A DNA stretch of 36,680 bases from Desulfovibrio sp. (GCF_014803725.1 NZ_JAAVBE010000017.1:1-36680); one strand, 5' to 3'; positions 16,940-27,466 are shown, numbered from the stretch's first letter. The notes: generated by a model not told the origin, from the letters alone. Program-made: numbers and translations.

Positions 16940-17872
16940 ATGTCTTGTGCCCGTTTCTTCCCGCCCCGTCTTTTCGTTTTTTCGCCCGTCGCAGCCCTTG
17001 TGGGCGCCCTGTTCCTCTGCCTGAGCCTCGCCGCGCCGGCCGGCGCCGCTGACCCGGCCCCGCGCGAGGGCATCCTGCTCGTGGCCTTCGGCACCAGCGT
17101 GCCCGAGGCCGAGGCCGCCTTCAAGGCCACGGACAAGGCCTTCAGGGCCGCATGGCCGGACTCGCCGGTGGTCTGGGCCTATACCTCGCAGATCATCCGC
17201 AAGAAGCTCGCCAAAGAGGGACGCCCGGTGGGCGGCATCGCGGCCGGCCTTGCCCAGCTTGCACGCGACGGTGTGGAGGTCGTGCGCGTGCAGTCGCTGC
17301 ATGTGATGGCCGGGGAGGAATTCGCGGCGCTGGCGCGCGCCGTGCTGCTGGATGTGGCGAAGCATCCCGGCCGCTTCAAGGCCGTCTATCTCGGCCGCCC
17401 GCTGCTGGAATCGCGCGCCGACGCGCAGGACGTGGCCAAGGATGTGCTCGGCGCGCTGGCCGGGCGGCGCCAGCCGGGCGACGCGCTGGTGCTCATGGGC
17501 CACGGGCAGGAGAAGGGCCGCGCCGACCTCGTGCTGGAGGGCACGCGCGCGGCCTTCCAGACGAGTGATCCGCTGGTCTTTATCGCCAGTGTGGAGGGCA
17601 GCCGCAGCTTTGACGAGCTTTTGGCCGAGCTTCGCGCGCACAAGGTGCGCCGCGTGTGGCTCCAGCCGCTGATGCTGGTGGCGGGCGACCATGCCCGCAA
17701 CGACCTTGCCGGGGAGGAGGAAGACTCCTGGGCCTCGCGGCTCAGGGCCGCGGGCTTCGAGGTGGAGGCCAACCTCGTGGGCCTTGGCGAGGTGCCGGGC
17801 ATTGCCGAACGCTTTGTGGAGCACGCCCGCGCCAGCGAGGACGACCTTACCCGCGAGCCCCGGAAGGAGTAG
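16940..17872 (+). CDS. cbiK: Periplasmic sirohydrochlorin cobaltochelatase (CbiK type)
   Basis: Class II chelatase that inserts cobalt into sirohydrochlorin in anaerobic B12 synthesis. The 310-residue protein shows GILLVAFGTSVPEAEAAF near the start of the mature protein, SLHVMAGEEF with the metal-site histidine, and LMGHGQEKGRAD with the second histidine. It starts with a signal peptide (hydrophobic core, cleavage after AGA near residue 36), as in the exported CbiK of Desulfovibrio vulgaris, so this copy works outside the cytoplasm; in that species a second, cytoplasmic CbiK exists, and none is seen here. The ATG at 16940 follows TTGGAGG. The frame is open upstream through the riboswitch, which is not coding. 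It converges with DUF362, with two bases between stops. Confidence 0.93.
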   Translation: MSCARFFPPRLFVFSPVAALVGALFLCLSLAAPAGAADPAPREGILLVAFGTSVPEAEAAFKATDKAFRAAWPDSPVVWAYTSQIIRKKLAKEGRPVGGIAAGLAQLARDGVEVVRVQSLHVMAGEEFAALARAVLLDVAKHPGRFKAVYLGRPLLESRADAQDVAKDVLGALAGRRQPGDALVLMGHGQEKGRADLVLEGTRAAFQTSDPLVFIASVEGSRSFDELLAELRAHKVRRVWLQPLMLVAGDHARNDLAGEEEDSWASRLRAAGFEVEANLVGLGEVPGIAERFVEHARASEDDLTREPRKE

Positions 17873-17874
17873 GT

Positions 17875-18834
17875 TTACCCCCGCACGGCCGCCCAGGCGC
17901 GGCGGCACAGGCTCTTCACGAGGCGCCCGGGGCTGAAGGACGTGTGCTTGAGCACGGCGGGCACGATGAAGCCCTGCACGCGGCACTCGCCGGGGCTCAG
18001 GAGCGGATAGGCGGCTTCGGGCCTGGCGGCGGCGTCTCCCGCGGCAGCCCGGCGCCCCAGGGCCCGTTCCAGCGGGGGCACCGGCGCGCCCAAAAGCTCG
18101 CGCAGGGCCGTATCCAGCGCAGGGGCCGACACGCTCGCGCCCACGAGCCCGAGGGCGAAGGGCTCGCCGCGGGATGGCCCGGTGACGTGCATGGCCGTAA
18201 CGCCGTCGGCCAGCGCCGCCACCGGCGTCAGCGCCGCCCAGAGCGCGGCGATGGCGTCGGCAAAGAGCTCCGGCTCCTGCCCCTCGCGCGCATGCACGAG
18301 CGCCTTGCCAAGGCCCGGCACGCAGCCAAAGCAGTTCTTGACCGCGAGGGTCAATTCCATCTGGCTGTGCGCCTTGACCTTGGCCGCGGAGAGCACAAGG
18401 TCGGCCTCCAGCGCCCTGCGCGAGACGCGGAAGGGCAGCCGGCCGCCGTCAGGAAGACGGAGTTCCACGCACGCGGCCCGGTCACGGGGCGCCACGGCGA
18501 GGCCCAAGGGCCGCAAGGCCGCGGTGAGGCCGATGGCCTCGGCCACGGCGCTGGCGCGGCCAAAGCCAGGCGAATCCGCCACCGCCACGCGGGCGCCGCG
18601 CCCGAGCAGCCATTCACAGGCCGCGGCCACCACCTGCGGATGCGTGCAGGCAAGCGGTTTTGCCATGAGCAGATTGGGCTTGACGAGCACGCGCGCACCC
18701 GGGGACACGGCAAGGCCCGAGGCGTCCAGCACGCGGAACACCGCGTCGCGCACCACGGGCGGCTCATAGCTTGCGCAGCGAAGCAGGGCCACGGGAACGG
18801 CGGGAGCCGAAGTCGAAACGGGAGCGGACTGCAT
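17875..18834 (-). CDS. DUF362-family protein
   Basis: The 319-residue protein matches the DUF362 family: VLVKPNLLMAKPLACTHPQVV near residue 50, VADSPGFGRAS, VLSAAKVKAHSQMELTLAVKNCFGC near the middle, and ADGVTAMHVTGPSRGE. Many members carry two ferredoxin clusters at the C-terminus; this one has none, so it is the short form. Function is not established for the family, although iron-sulfur and cofactor roles are often suggested. There is no ribosome site before the ATG at 18834: a -10 box ends only seven bases before it, so the mRNA appears leaderless. It is divergent from the NFACT gene. Confidence 0.88.
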   Translation of the reverse strand: MQSAPVSTSAPAVPVALLRCASYEPPVVRDAVFRVLDASGLAVSPGARVLVKPNLLMAKPLACTHPQVVAAACEWLLGRGARVAVADSPGFGRASAVAEAIGLTAALRPLGLAVAPRDRAACVELRLPDGGRLPFRVSRRALEADLVLSAAKVKAHSQMELTLAVKNCFGCVPGLGKALVHAREGQEPELFADAIAALWAALTPVAALADGVTAMHVTGPSRGEPFALGLVGASVSAPALDTALRELLGAPVPPLERALGRRAAAGDAAARPEAAYPLLSPGECRVQGFIVPAVLKHTSFSPGRLVKSLCRRAWAAVRG

Positions 18835-18840
18835 GCACAG

Positions 18841-18870
18841 AGCCTATGCCGTCCCGCCGGCCCCTGTAAA
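18841..18870 (-). promoter_or_regulatory. Promoter of the DUF362 gene, predicted leaderless
   Basis: On the minus strand TTTACA (18870-18865), 18 bases, and TAGGCT (18846-18841) are followed by exactly six bases and then the ATG. The start site would fall on the first base of the start codon. Confidence 0.6.
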
Positions 18871-18910
18871 GCCTCCGGGCCGGCGTCCTCCCCGGGCGCC
18901 CCTCCGCGCC

Positions 18911-18939
18911 TTGTTCCCGCGCCCGCGCCGCGCTAGACT
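18911..18939 (+). promoter_or_regulatory. Promoter of the NFACT gene, predicted leaderless
   Basis: TTGTTC (18911-18916), 17 bases, and TAGACT (18934-18939, four of six) are followed by six bases and the ATG at 18946. No ribosome-binding sequence precedes the ATG. Confidence 0.58.
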
Positions 18940-18945
18940 GGCGCC

Positions 18946-20571
18946 ATGGACGCCCATCTCTTCCGCCGCTTTTGCGAAGCCGCCGAGCCCCTGCTCGTGG
19001 GGAGCCGCATCGAAAAACTCCAGGAGGCCGGCCCGGGCCTGCTCGTCCTGAGCCTCTACGGCAATGGGCAAAAACGCCAGCTCTGCCTGCGCCATGACCG
19101 CAAGGAACCGTTCTGCTTTTTCGCGGCCTCCCGCCTGACAGCCGGGGCCGCGCCCTCGGCCGCCATCATGCGCCTGCGCAAGTATGCGGTGGGGCGGCGC
19201 ATCGCGGCCCTGGTCCCGCAATTCTGGCAGCGCCGGCTCTGGCTTTTGCTTGCCGGCAACGCGGAAAAGGAGGGCGGCGCGCTCCCGGCCGGGTTCGCGC
19301 TCTGGCTGTTGCTCGACCTGCGCGAGGGCGCGAGCCTCCACTTCCAGCCGCCGGAGGGCGCCGAACGGGGCGCCTCCGCCCTCCCCCTGCCGCCCGAGCC
19401 GGACGCGCCGCAATGGCCCGGGCCCGCGCAGCTTCAGGACGCGCTCGGCCACTGGCGCGACTGGCCCGTGCTCACCCCGGCCCTGCGCCGCAGCCTCGCG
19501 CACATGGAAGAACCCGACCAATGGGCGCTCATGGAGGATCTGCGCGCCGGCGGCGGGGATGTGTTCCTGTATTCGCAGACGGGCGCGCCGGATGTGGTCC
19601 GCGCCGCGTCCGCATGGCCGCTGCCGCCGGAACTGCGCGCGGGCCTTGTGGAAGAATCCGGGGAGGATGTGCTCGCCCTCACCGAGCGGGCCGCGGCCTC
19701 GCTGGTGCTGGGGCGACTTGCCGCGGCCGGGGAGGCGGAGCGCGCGAAGCCCGTGCAGCGGCGTTTGCGCAAGGTGGGCAAGCTGCTCGAAAAACTCGAC
19801 GAGGAGGAGCGGCGGCTCAAGGCCATGACGAGCCGGCAGGCGGACGCGCTGGCGCTCTCGGCGAACCTCTGGCGCTGGCAGGCCGACGCCCGCGCCGAAT
19901 GGGTGGAAGTGCCGGACGAAACGAGCGGGGACGGCGAGCCGCGCCGCATCCGGCTGGACGCGCGCCATGACATCCGCGCCAATATGGAGCGGCTCTTCCA
20001 TGCCGCCAAGCGGGGCAAGCGCGGGCTCGAAATGCTTGAGCCCCGGCGCGCGGCCCTGCTGGAAGAGGCCGCGGGCGTCAGGCAGGCGCTTGGCGAGGGG
20101 GGCGAGGCGCTCCCCGCTGCCGCTGGCGGGGAGGCTGCCACCCCCGCCGCTCCTGTGGGGGCGCGAATCATCCCGCGCGAGCTGCCCAAACGGGTGCAGG
20201 CCTTCGTGAGCGAGGACGGCTTTTTGCTTTTGCGCGGCCGCGACGCCCGGGGCAACCAGGCCCTCTTGCGCAAGGCCGCGCCCGGGGACATCTGGCTGCA
20301 CGCCGAGGGCGGCCCTGGCGCACACGTGCTCATCCGGCGCGCCCATGCCGGGCAGGAGGTGCCGGAACGCACGCTTCAGCAGGCCGGATGCCTTGCGGCC
20401 AGCAAGAGCTGGCGCCGCGACGCGGCGAGCGCGCGCATCCTCTATGCCGAGGCGCGCCATGTGCGCCCCCTGCGCGGCGCCGCGCCCGGCACGGTGCGCA
20501 TGGACAAGATCCTCGCCACGCGCGAGGTGGCCGTGGACCCGGAGCTGGAGAACCGCCTCGTCCACTCCTGA
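18946..20571 (+). CDS. NFACT-family protein (RqcH/fibronectin-binding-protein-A like)
   Basis: Members of this family act in ribosome-associated quality control, binding 60S/50S subunits with stalled peptides. The 541-residue protein has an NFACT-N domain (about 1-220), coiled-coil arms (about 240-290 and 330-375, charged and helical), and the C-terminal NFACT-R domain with GFLLLRGRDARGNQALLRKA and GDIWLHAEGGPGAHVLIR. In RqcH an aspartate-arginine pair in NFACT-N recruits alanyl-tRNA for tailing; the matching place here appears to be Q95-R96 in FWQRRLWL, so tailing may be lost or altered. The mRNA looks leaderless (see its promoter). Downstream lies a hairpin-rich convergent intergenic. Confidence 0.87.
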   Translation: MDAHLFRRFCEAAEPLLVGSRIEKLQEAGPGLLVLSLYGNGQKRQLCLRHDRKEPFCFFAASRLTAGAAPSAAIMRLRKYAVGRRIAALVPQFWQRRLWLLLAGNAEKEGGALPAGFALWLLLDLREGASLHFQPPEGAERGASALPLPPEPDAPQWPGPAQLQDALGHWRDWPVLTPALRRSLAHMEEPDQWALMEDLRAGGGDVFLYSQTGAPDVVRAASAWPLPPELRAGLVEESGEDVLALTERAAASLVLGRLAAAGEAERAKPVQRRLRKVGKLLEKLDEEERRLKAMTSRQADALALSANLWRWQADARAEWVEVPDETSGDGEPRRIRLDARHDIRANMERLFHAAKRGKRGLEMLEPRRAALLEEAAGVRQALGEGGEALPAAAGGEAATPAAPVGARIIPRELPKRVQAFVSEDGFLLLRGRDARGNQALLRKAAPGDIWLHAEGGPGAHVLIRRAHAGQEVPERTLQQAGCLAASKSWRRDAASARILYAEARHVRPLRGAAPGTVRMDKILATREVAVDPELENRLVHS

Positions 20572-20598
20572 AAGTTCTTGCCCACGGGAGTCGGGGCC

Positions 20599-20638
20599 TT
20601 CCTTAAATCCGTCTGGAGCGAAGCGGAAGACGGGTGCT
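20599..20638 (+). repeat. Short (left-end only) copy of the interspersed repeat
   Basis: TTCCTTAAATCCGTCTGG followed by AGCGAAGCGGAAGACGGGTG is identical or nearly so to the first 40 bases of the full repeats, including the CCGTCT/AGACGG hairpin and its GCGAAGC centre. The rest of the element is missing and other hairpins follow. Confidence 0.85.
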
Positions 20639-20651
20639 ACGACCGGCTGGC

Positions 20652-20718
20652 GGCGCGAAGCGCCGTGCCCGTTGGCGAGCGAAGCGAGCCCTACGGGCAT
20701 CGACAGCAGCGATGCTGC
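20652..20718. repeat. Cluster of small hairpins between convergent genes
   Basis: GGCGC-GAA-GCGCC (20652-20664); a nested stem TGCCCGT/ACGGGCA (20666-20672 with 20693-20699) around GGCGAGCGAAGCGAGCC, whose inner stem contains tandem G-A mismatches; and CATCG/CGATG (20698-20714), which competes with GCAGC-GAT-GCTGC (20706-20718). Two of the loops contain GCGAAGC, a sequence known to form an unusually stable DNA mini-hairpin. They occupy the gap between the NFACT and kinase stops and may act as a two-way terminator, though no T-run is present. Confidence 0.75.
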
Positions 20719-20730
20719 CGAACCCGGTCC

Positions 20731-21690
20731 CTACCAGCCCACCACAAGCTCCGCCGGCCACGCGCCGAAGGCCGACTCATAGCGGCTCCTGAACTCGGCC
20801 GGCGTGTAGTTGTGCTCCTGCGTGCCCATGCGCTCGATGGCAAAGCTCGCGCTCACCGAGCCCAGGCGCGCCGCCTCGGGTATGGCAAGCCCGGCGGCCA
20901 GCCCCTTGATGAGGCCCGCGCGCTGGGCGTCGCCCGCGCCTGTGGGGTCCACCACGCGCTCCACGGGCACCGAGGCCACGCGCACGTCCGTGCCGTCCGC
21001 GCCGCGCACGCGGCAGCCCGCGGCGCCGAGGGTGGTCACGAGCCAGAGGGTGCGTCCGAGCAGTTCGTCCTCGCTCATGCCCGTGGCCTTGCAGATCATG
21101 TTCAGTTCGTAGTCGTTGGTGATGCAGGCGAAGGAGCCCTCAATGGCCGCCCTAAGGTCGCTGCCCGAGAGCACGGGGAGCTGCTGGCCCGGGTCGAAGA
21201 TATAGGGCACGCCGTGCTCGCGGAAAAAGGCGGGCAGGCGGCACATGTCCTCCACATTGCCGGGCGAGATGATGGCGATGTCCTTTTCCGCGTCCAGGTC
21301 AGGGAAGCTGTAGTCGGAGGGCACGTTCATGGCGCCGGGATAGAAGCCCGTGATCTGGTTGCTGTTCATGTCCGTGGTGATGTAGCAGAGCGCCGTGAAT
21401 ACGGCCGGGTCGCGGCGGATGCCGTCCAGCGGCAGGCCGAGCTCACGAAGGCGCGCGGCATAGGCGTCAAAATCGCGCCCGGCCGAGGACACGATGACCG
21501 GCTTCTCGCCGAGCAGCGCCAGCGAATAGGCGATATTGCCGGCGCAGCCGCCGTTGCGCTCCTCCATGCGGTCCACCATGAAGCTCACATTGAGCATGTG
21601 CAGCTTGTCCAGGAGGATGTGGTCCTGAAAGTTGCCGGGAAAGGTCATGATGCGGTCAAAGGCCAGGGAGCCGGAAACGTAGATGGACAT
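20731..21690 (-). CDS. PfkB-family carbohydrate/nucleoside kinase
   Basis: The 319-residue protein has the ribokinase-like fold: the N-terminal GSLAFDRIM and NGGCAGNIAYSLALLG (PfkB signature 1) near residues 7-61, and the ATP/anion-hole motif DPTGAGDAQ at about 248-256, with D254 as the expected catalytic base. The usual residue after GAGDA is phenylalanine; here it is glutamine. The domain order and QQLPVLSG region look closest to adenosine-kinase-like members, but substrate is uncertain. The ATG at 21690 follows GCGAGG. It is a single gene: repeat copy B follows upstream of it on the other side of its promoter region. Confidence 0.9.
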   Translation of the reverse strand: MSIYVSGSLAFDRIMTFPGNFQDHILLDKLHMLNVSFMVDRMEERNGGCAGNIAYSLALLGEKPVIVSSAGRDFDAYAARLRELGLPLDGIRRDPAVFTALCYITTDMNSNQITGFYPGAMNVPSDYSFPDLDAEKDIAIISPGNVEDMCRLPAFFREHGVPYIFDPGQQLPVLSGSDLRAAIEGSFACITNDYELNMICKATGMSEDELLGRTLWLVTTLGAAGCRVRGADGTDVRVASVPVERVVDPTGAGDAQRAGLIKGLAAGLAIPEAARLGSVSASFAIERMGTQEHNYTPAEFRSRYESAFGAWPAELVVGW

Positions 21691-21813
21691 GGATGCCTCG
21701 CTGATGTGTTGGGCGGTTGTCAGTGCCGCCGGGGCCGTGCTTTGCGCGGAGTGCGCAGAAATTCGGGGAAGCTTGTTATCTTTTGTGTTGGTGCCGTGTC
21801 CGTGCGGACTGGG

Positions 21814-22008
21814 TAATGCCGAAATTATCAGTCAAAAACAGCCTTTTCGAGGCTGGCTGCGTCAGAGAAAAATTTTCTCGGTCGAGTACTTAAGTACACT
21901 CCTGTCGAAAATTTTCATCTTCCTTGCCCGCCTCGAAAAATCTTATTTTTTAGGATTCTTCCGGCACCAGCACCCGTCTTCCGCTTCGCTTCAGACGGAT
22001 TTAAGGAA
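21814..22008 (-). repeat. Interspersed structured repeat, full copy B
   Basis: Same 195-bp element as copies A and C, on the opposite strand. Core from AGACGG (21993-21998) to TAATGCC (21814-21820) is 185 bp with no insertions or deletions. Its palindrome arms read TTTTCGAGGCTGGC and GCCCGCCTCGAAAA: they differ from copy A at several positions but still pair at 13 of 14. The centre GTACTTAAGTAC is unchanged. It lies between the kinase gene's 5' end and the cutA stop. Confidence 0.93.
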
Positions 22009-22033
22009 TATTTACCAACTCCTCCAAAAAGGA

Positions 22034-22401
22034 TTAGGACGCTGGCGCCGTGCTGTTCTCGCCTACCCAGCGCACGAAGGGCGCATGCCCGGTCGCCACC
22101 GCAAGCCCGAGCACGCAGGGGACGGCGTGCGGATGCGCCGCCGTGACCGCCGCGCAAAAGGCCGCAAAGGCCGGCGCCCCCACCTGCGCGAACAGGATGC
22201 GCTCCCGCGCCTCGCGGACCTCGCCCTGCCAGCGGTAGACCGAGCGCGCCCCGTCCACCACATTGACGCCCGCGGCAAGCCCGCGCTCCACCAGGAGCCT
22301 GGCCAGCGCAAAAGCCGCCTCGCCGTCGCCCGCCGCATCCGGCACGGTCACATAGGCGAGCAGCACCCCGGGGAGGGCGCCACCCTCGTCTTCCGGGCCG
22401 G

Positions 22402-22405
<4 letters not shown>
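22034..22405 (-). CDS. cutA: Divalent-cation tolerance protein CutA
   Basis: The 123-residue protein has the CutA fold (a PII-like trimer): VLLAYVTVPDAAGDGEA at the start, LAAGVNVVDGARSVYRWQGEV in the middle and HPHAVPCVLGLAV near the end. CutA is linked with copper tolerance in E. coli; its biochemical activity is unsettled. It is the last gene of the minus-strand phosphorelay set, its ATG overlapping the stop of the histidine kinase (ATGA, 22402-22405), so it is translated with the signalling genes. Whether it belongs to that pathway or simply shares the transcript is unknown. Confidence 0.92.
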
Positions 22406-25151
<2,746 letters not shown>

Positions 25152-25173
<22 letters not shown>

Positions 25174-25502
25174 ACGCGGTCGTATTCTTCCTGAAGCTCG
25201 GGCATCATGGCCTTGGCGCCGGGCCAGTCGCCCGCGCGCATCTTCGCCTCCTGGGCGAGGGCCAGCTCCTGCATGCGGTCGCAGCCGATACTGCCGCAGA
25301 CGCTCTTGAGCGTGTGCACGGCGGCGGCGGCGGCAGCCGCGTCGTCAGCGGCCACTGCCGCGGCCAGGGCCGCATAGCTCTTTTCTTCGAGAAAGCGGCC
25401 GAAATAGCGCTCGAGCATGCCGGCATTGCCCATGAAGCGCTCGAGGGCGCCGTCCACATTGATCCCCGCGGCCTTGAGCCGTTCCTTGCGAGTCGCATCC
25501 AT
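25152..25502 (-). CDS. HPt (histidine phosphotransfer) protein
   Basis: A 116-residue, mostly helical protein with the HPt motif HTLKSVCGSIGC, phospho-accepting histidine at H63. Such single-domain proteins carry phosphate between a hybrid kinase and a response regulator. It sits between the HD-GYP regulator and the hybrid kinase on one transcript, so the three probably form one relay. A long alanine run before H63 (AAAVAADDAAAAAAAV) is low complexity but keeps the helical register. The ATG at 25502 follows AAGGTGA; the stop is inside the start region of the kinase gene. Confidence 0.92.
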
Positions 25503-25508
25503 GAAAGT

Positions 25509-26624
25509 TCACCTTGTCTGAGTCTGGGTGTGCGTATGGGCGCCGCGCGCATACAGGTCGCGGATGGCGGGCGCGATGTCGCGGAAATATTCCATGAGCA
25601 CGGGGTTGAAGGCCCCGCAGCGGCCGTTGACGATCATGTCCACCGCGTCCAGGTGCTCGAAGGGCGGCTTGTAGACGCGCTGGCTCACCAGGGCGTCGTA
25701 CACGTCGGCCACGCCCACGATCTGCGCGTAGATGGGGATGTCGTCCCCGGCGAGGCCGTCGGGATAGCCCTTGCCGTCCCAGCGCTCGTGATGGTGGCGG
25801 GCGATGAGCCTGGCGTAATCGTAAAAGGGCAGGCCCTTGAGCTGCGGGATCTGGGTCAGCATCTCGTCGCCGCTCACCGTGTGCCGCTGCATGGTGGCGA
25901 ACTCTTCGGGCGTGAGCCTGGCGGGCTTGTTGAGGATGGCGTCCGGCACGGAGATCTTGCCCACGTCGTGCAGGATGGCCGCCAGCGCGATCTGGCGGAT
26001 CTCCTCCTTGGAGAACTGCTCGCGCAGAGGGGTCTGCTCGAGCAGGAGCCGCGTGATGTCGTGGATGCGGCGCACATGCTCGCCGGACTCCCCGCTGCGG
26101 AACTCGGTGGCCGTGGCAAGGGCCTCGATCATGCCCATGTTGAGGTTCTGGAGCTGCTGGTTCTGCTCGCGCAGTTCCTCGGTCTGCTCGGCCACCACGT
26201 CGGCGAGGTGGTTGCGCGCGGCGAAGAGCTCCATGACCGAATTGACGCGCCGGAGCACGATGGGCGGCGTGATGGGCTTGGAGATGACATCCATGACCCC
26301 GAGGTCGTACGCCTGCTTGATGACCTCGCTGTCGCTCTCGCCGGTGATGAGGAAGACCGGGATGCGCTCGGGGACGTGCCGTTCGGCCAGGCGCTCGAGC
26401 ATGGCCATGCCGTCCATGACCGGCATCATCACGTCGAGGAGGATGGCGCAGACCTCGGCCTCGTGCTCGGCGAGCAGGTCGAGGCCCTGTTGGCCGTTCT
26501 CCGCCTGGAGGATGGCGTGCTCCGCCTCGAAGATCATGGAGAGGATGTCGCGGTTCAGCTCGTCGTCATCCACGATGAGCATGGTATTGGGGGCGCCCTG
26601 GCGGCGCGTGAAAGACGTTTGCAT
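25509..26624 (-). CDS. Response regulator with HD-GYP c-di-GMP phosphodiesterase domain
   Basis: The 371-residue protein has a receiver domain (about 15-130: acidic pair DDD near 19-21, phospho-acceptor D64, K116) and an HD-GYP domain (about 165-355): HD is ILHDVGK (H219-D220) and the GYP motif is KGYP at 285-288, so it is probably an active c-di-GMP hydrolase. A helical linker lies between. It ends in a Thr/Gln repeat, HTHTQTQT. I take the ATG at 26624; a GTG at 26687 is possible and its frame is open. It is first in an operon with the HPt and the kinase, so c-di-GMP level is the likely output of the pathway. Confidence 0.95.
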   Translation of the reverse strand: MQTSFTRRQGAPNTMLIVDDDELNRDILSMIFEAEHAILQAENGQQGLDLLAEHEAEVCAILLDVMMPVMDGMAMLERLAERHVPERIPVFLITGESDSEVIKQAYDLGVMDVISKPITPPIVLRRVNSVMELFAARNHLADVVAEQTEELREQNQQLQNLNMGMIEALATATEFRSGESGEHVRRIHDITRLLLEQTPLREQFSKEEIRQIALAAILHDVGKISVPDAILNKPARLTPEEFATMQRHTVSGDEMLTQIPQLKGLPFYDYARLIARHHHERWDGKGYPDGLAGDDIPIYAQIVGVADVYDALVSQRVYKPPFEHLDAVDMIVNGRCGAFNPVLMEYFRDIAPAIRDLYARGAHTHTQTQTR

Positions 26625-26701
26625 GGCGAGGCCCGTGCGGGGTTGGCGACGGCGCGGCGCCGTCCATTCTTGCAAGGGGGAACCCACAACCTGTCCCGGG
26701 C

Positions 26702-26730
26702 AGCCTAGCGGATTTTGCCCGCTTCAGCAA
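26702..26730 (-). promoter_or_regulatory. Promoter of the phosphorelay operon
   Basis: On the minus strand TTGCTG (26730-26725), 17 bases, and TAGGCT (26707-26702) would start transcription near 26695, about 70 bases before the ATG of the HD-GYP gene. Confidence 0.5.
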
Positions 26731-26790
26731 CAGTGCGCGGGCCGTGCGGGGCGCTTGGGGAGAGATGTACTGCAGTGATGTTGTCCGCCC

Positions 26791-26985
26791 TTCCTTCATT
26801 CCGTCTGGAGCGAAGCGGAAGACGGGTGCGGGTGGCGGAAGAATCCTAAAAAATAAGATTCTTCGGTGCTTGCAAGGAAGACAAAAATTTCCGACGGGAG
26901 TGTACTTAAGTACTCGACCGAGGAAATTTTTTTCTGACGCAGCAAGCAGCGAAGAGGCTGTTTTTGACGGATAATTTCGGCATTA
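26791..26985 (+). repeat. Interspersed structured repeat, full copy C
   Basis: Third full copy, same length and order as A and B (TTCC at 26791, hairpin CCGTCT/AGACGG at 26801-26825, palindrome centred on GTACTTAAGTAC, end at GGCATTA 26985). Its arms read TCTTCGGTGCTTGC and GCAAGCAGCGAAGA, again paired except at one position. An extra 7-bp stem AAGAATC/GATTCTT is perfect only in this copy. It lies between the phosphorelay operon's promoter and the next minus-strand gene's stop. Confidence 0.93.
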
Positions 26986-27058
26986 ACCAAGCGGCACAGG
27001 CAGAGCGCCAATGCAAAACCAGGCAAACTGCATTGCTCGCCCTGTGCAGACCCGGGGC

Positions 27059-27466
27059 TCAGCGGTCCTTGGGGCCTTCGGCGCCCTTGTCCTCCCTGAG
27101 CGGGCGGAAGCTCAGCACGCGGCAGGGCGGGGCCGCGGGCGTTTCGTCCCGCTCGAGCACGAAGTCCGCGGACGCGGGGCCTTCCGTCGCCGAGGCGGGC
27201 GCCGCCCCGGGCTGTCCCCCACGGGCCTGGCCGCGCTCCCCCCCCCGTTCCTCGGGCGGCCGGCGCTGCTCGCGCCAGCAATAGTTGAAGAGCTGGTTTT
27301 TCCAGCGTTTGGCCTGGATGAGCGAAAAAACGAGCGCCCCCTCCTCCCAGCGCTTCGTGGGCTCGAAACGGCTCGTCAGGGTGGCGTACTTGCTCCAGAG
27401 CGACATGAGCGAGGCTTCGTCCAGGGCGTCCAGCTGCCGCGCGAGCTTGAGCAGTAGTTTTTCCAT
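27059..27466 (-). CDS. Small protein of unknown function
   Basis: A 135-residue protein. The first 75 residues are helical and charged (WSKYATLTSRFEPTKRWEEG, and FSLIQAKRWKNQLFNYCW); the rest is Pro/Ala/Gly-rich and low complexity. No family was recognised. Support for coding: a strong promoter candidate upstream, a GGGGGAGG ribosome site before the ATG at 27466, and a conserved-looking aromatic pattern. It is divergent from the AICAR transformylase gene. Its 3' end lies about 70 bases from repeat copy C. Confidence 0.62.
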   Translation of the reverse strand: MEKLLLKLARQLDALDEASLMSLWSKYATLTSRFEPTKRWEEGALVFSLIQAKRWKNQLFNYCWREQRRPPEERGGERGQARGGQPGAAPASATEGPASADFVLERDETPAAPPCRVLSFRPLREDKGAEGPKDR

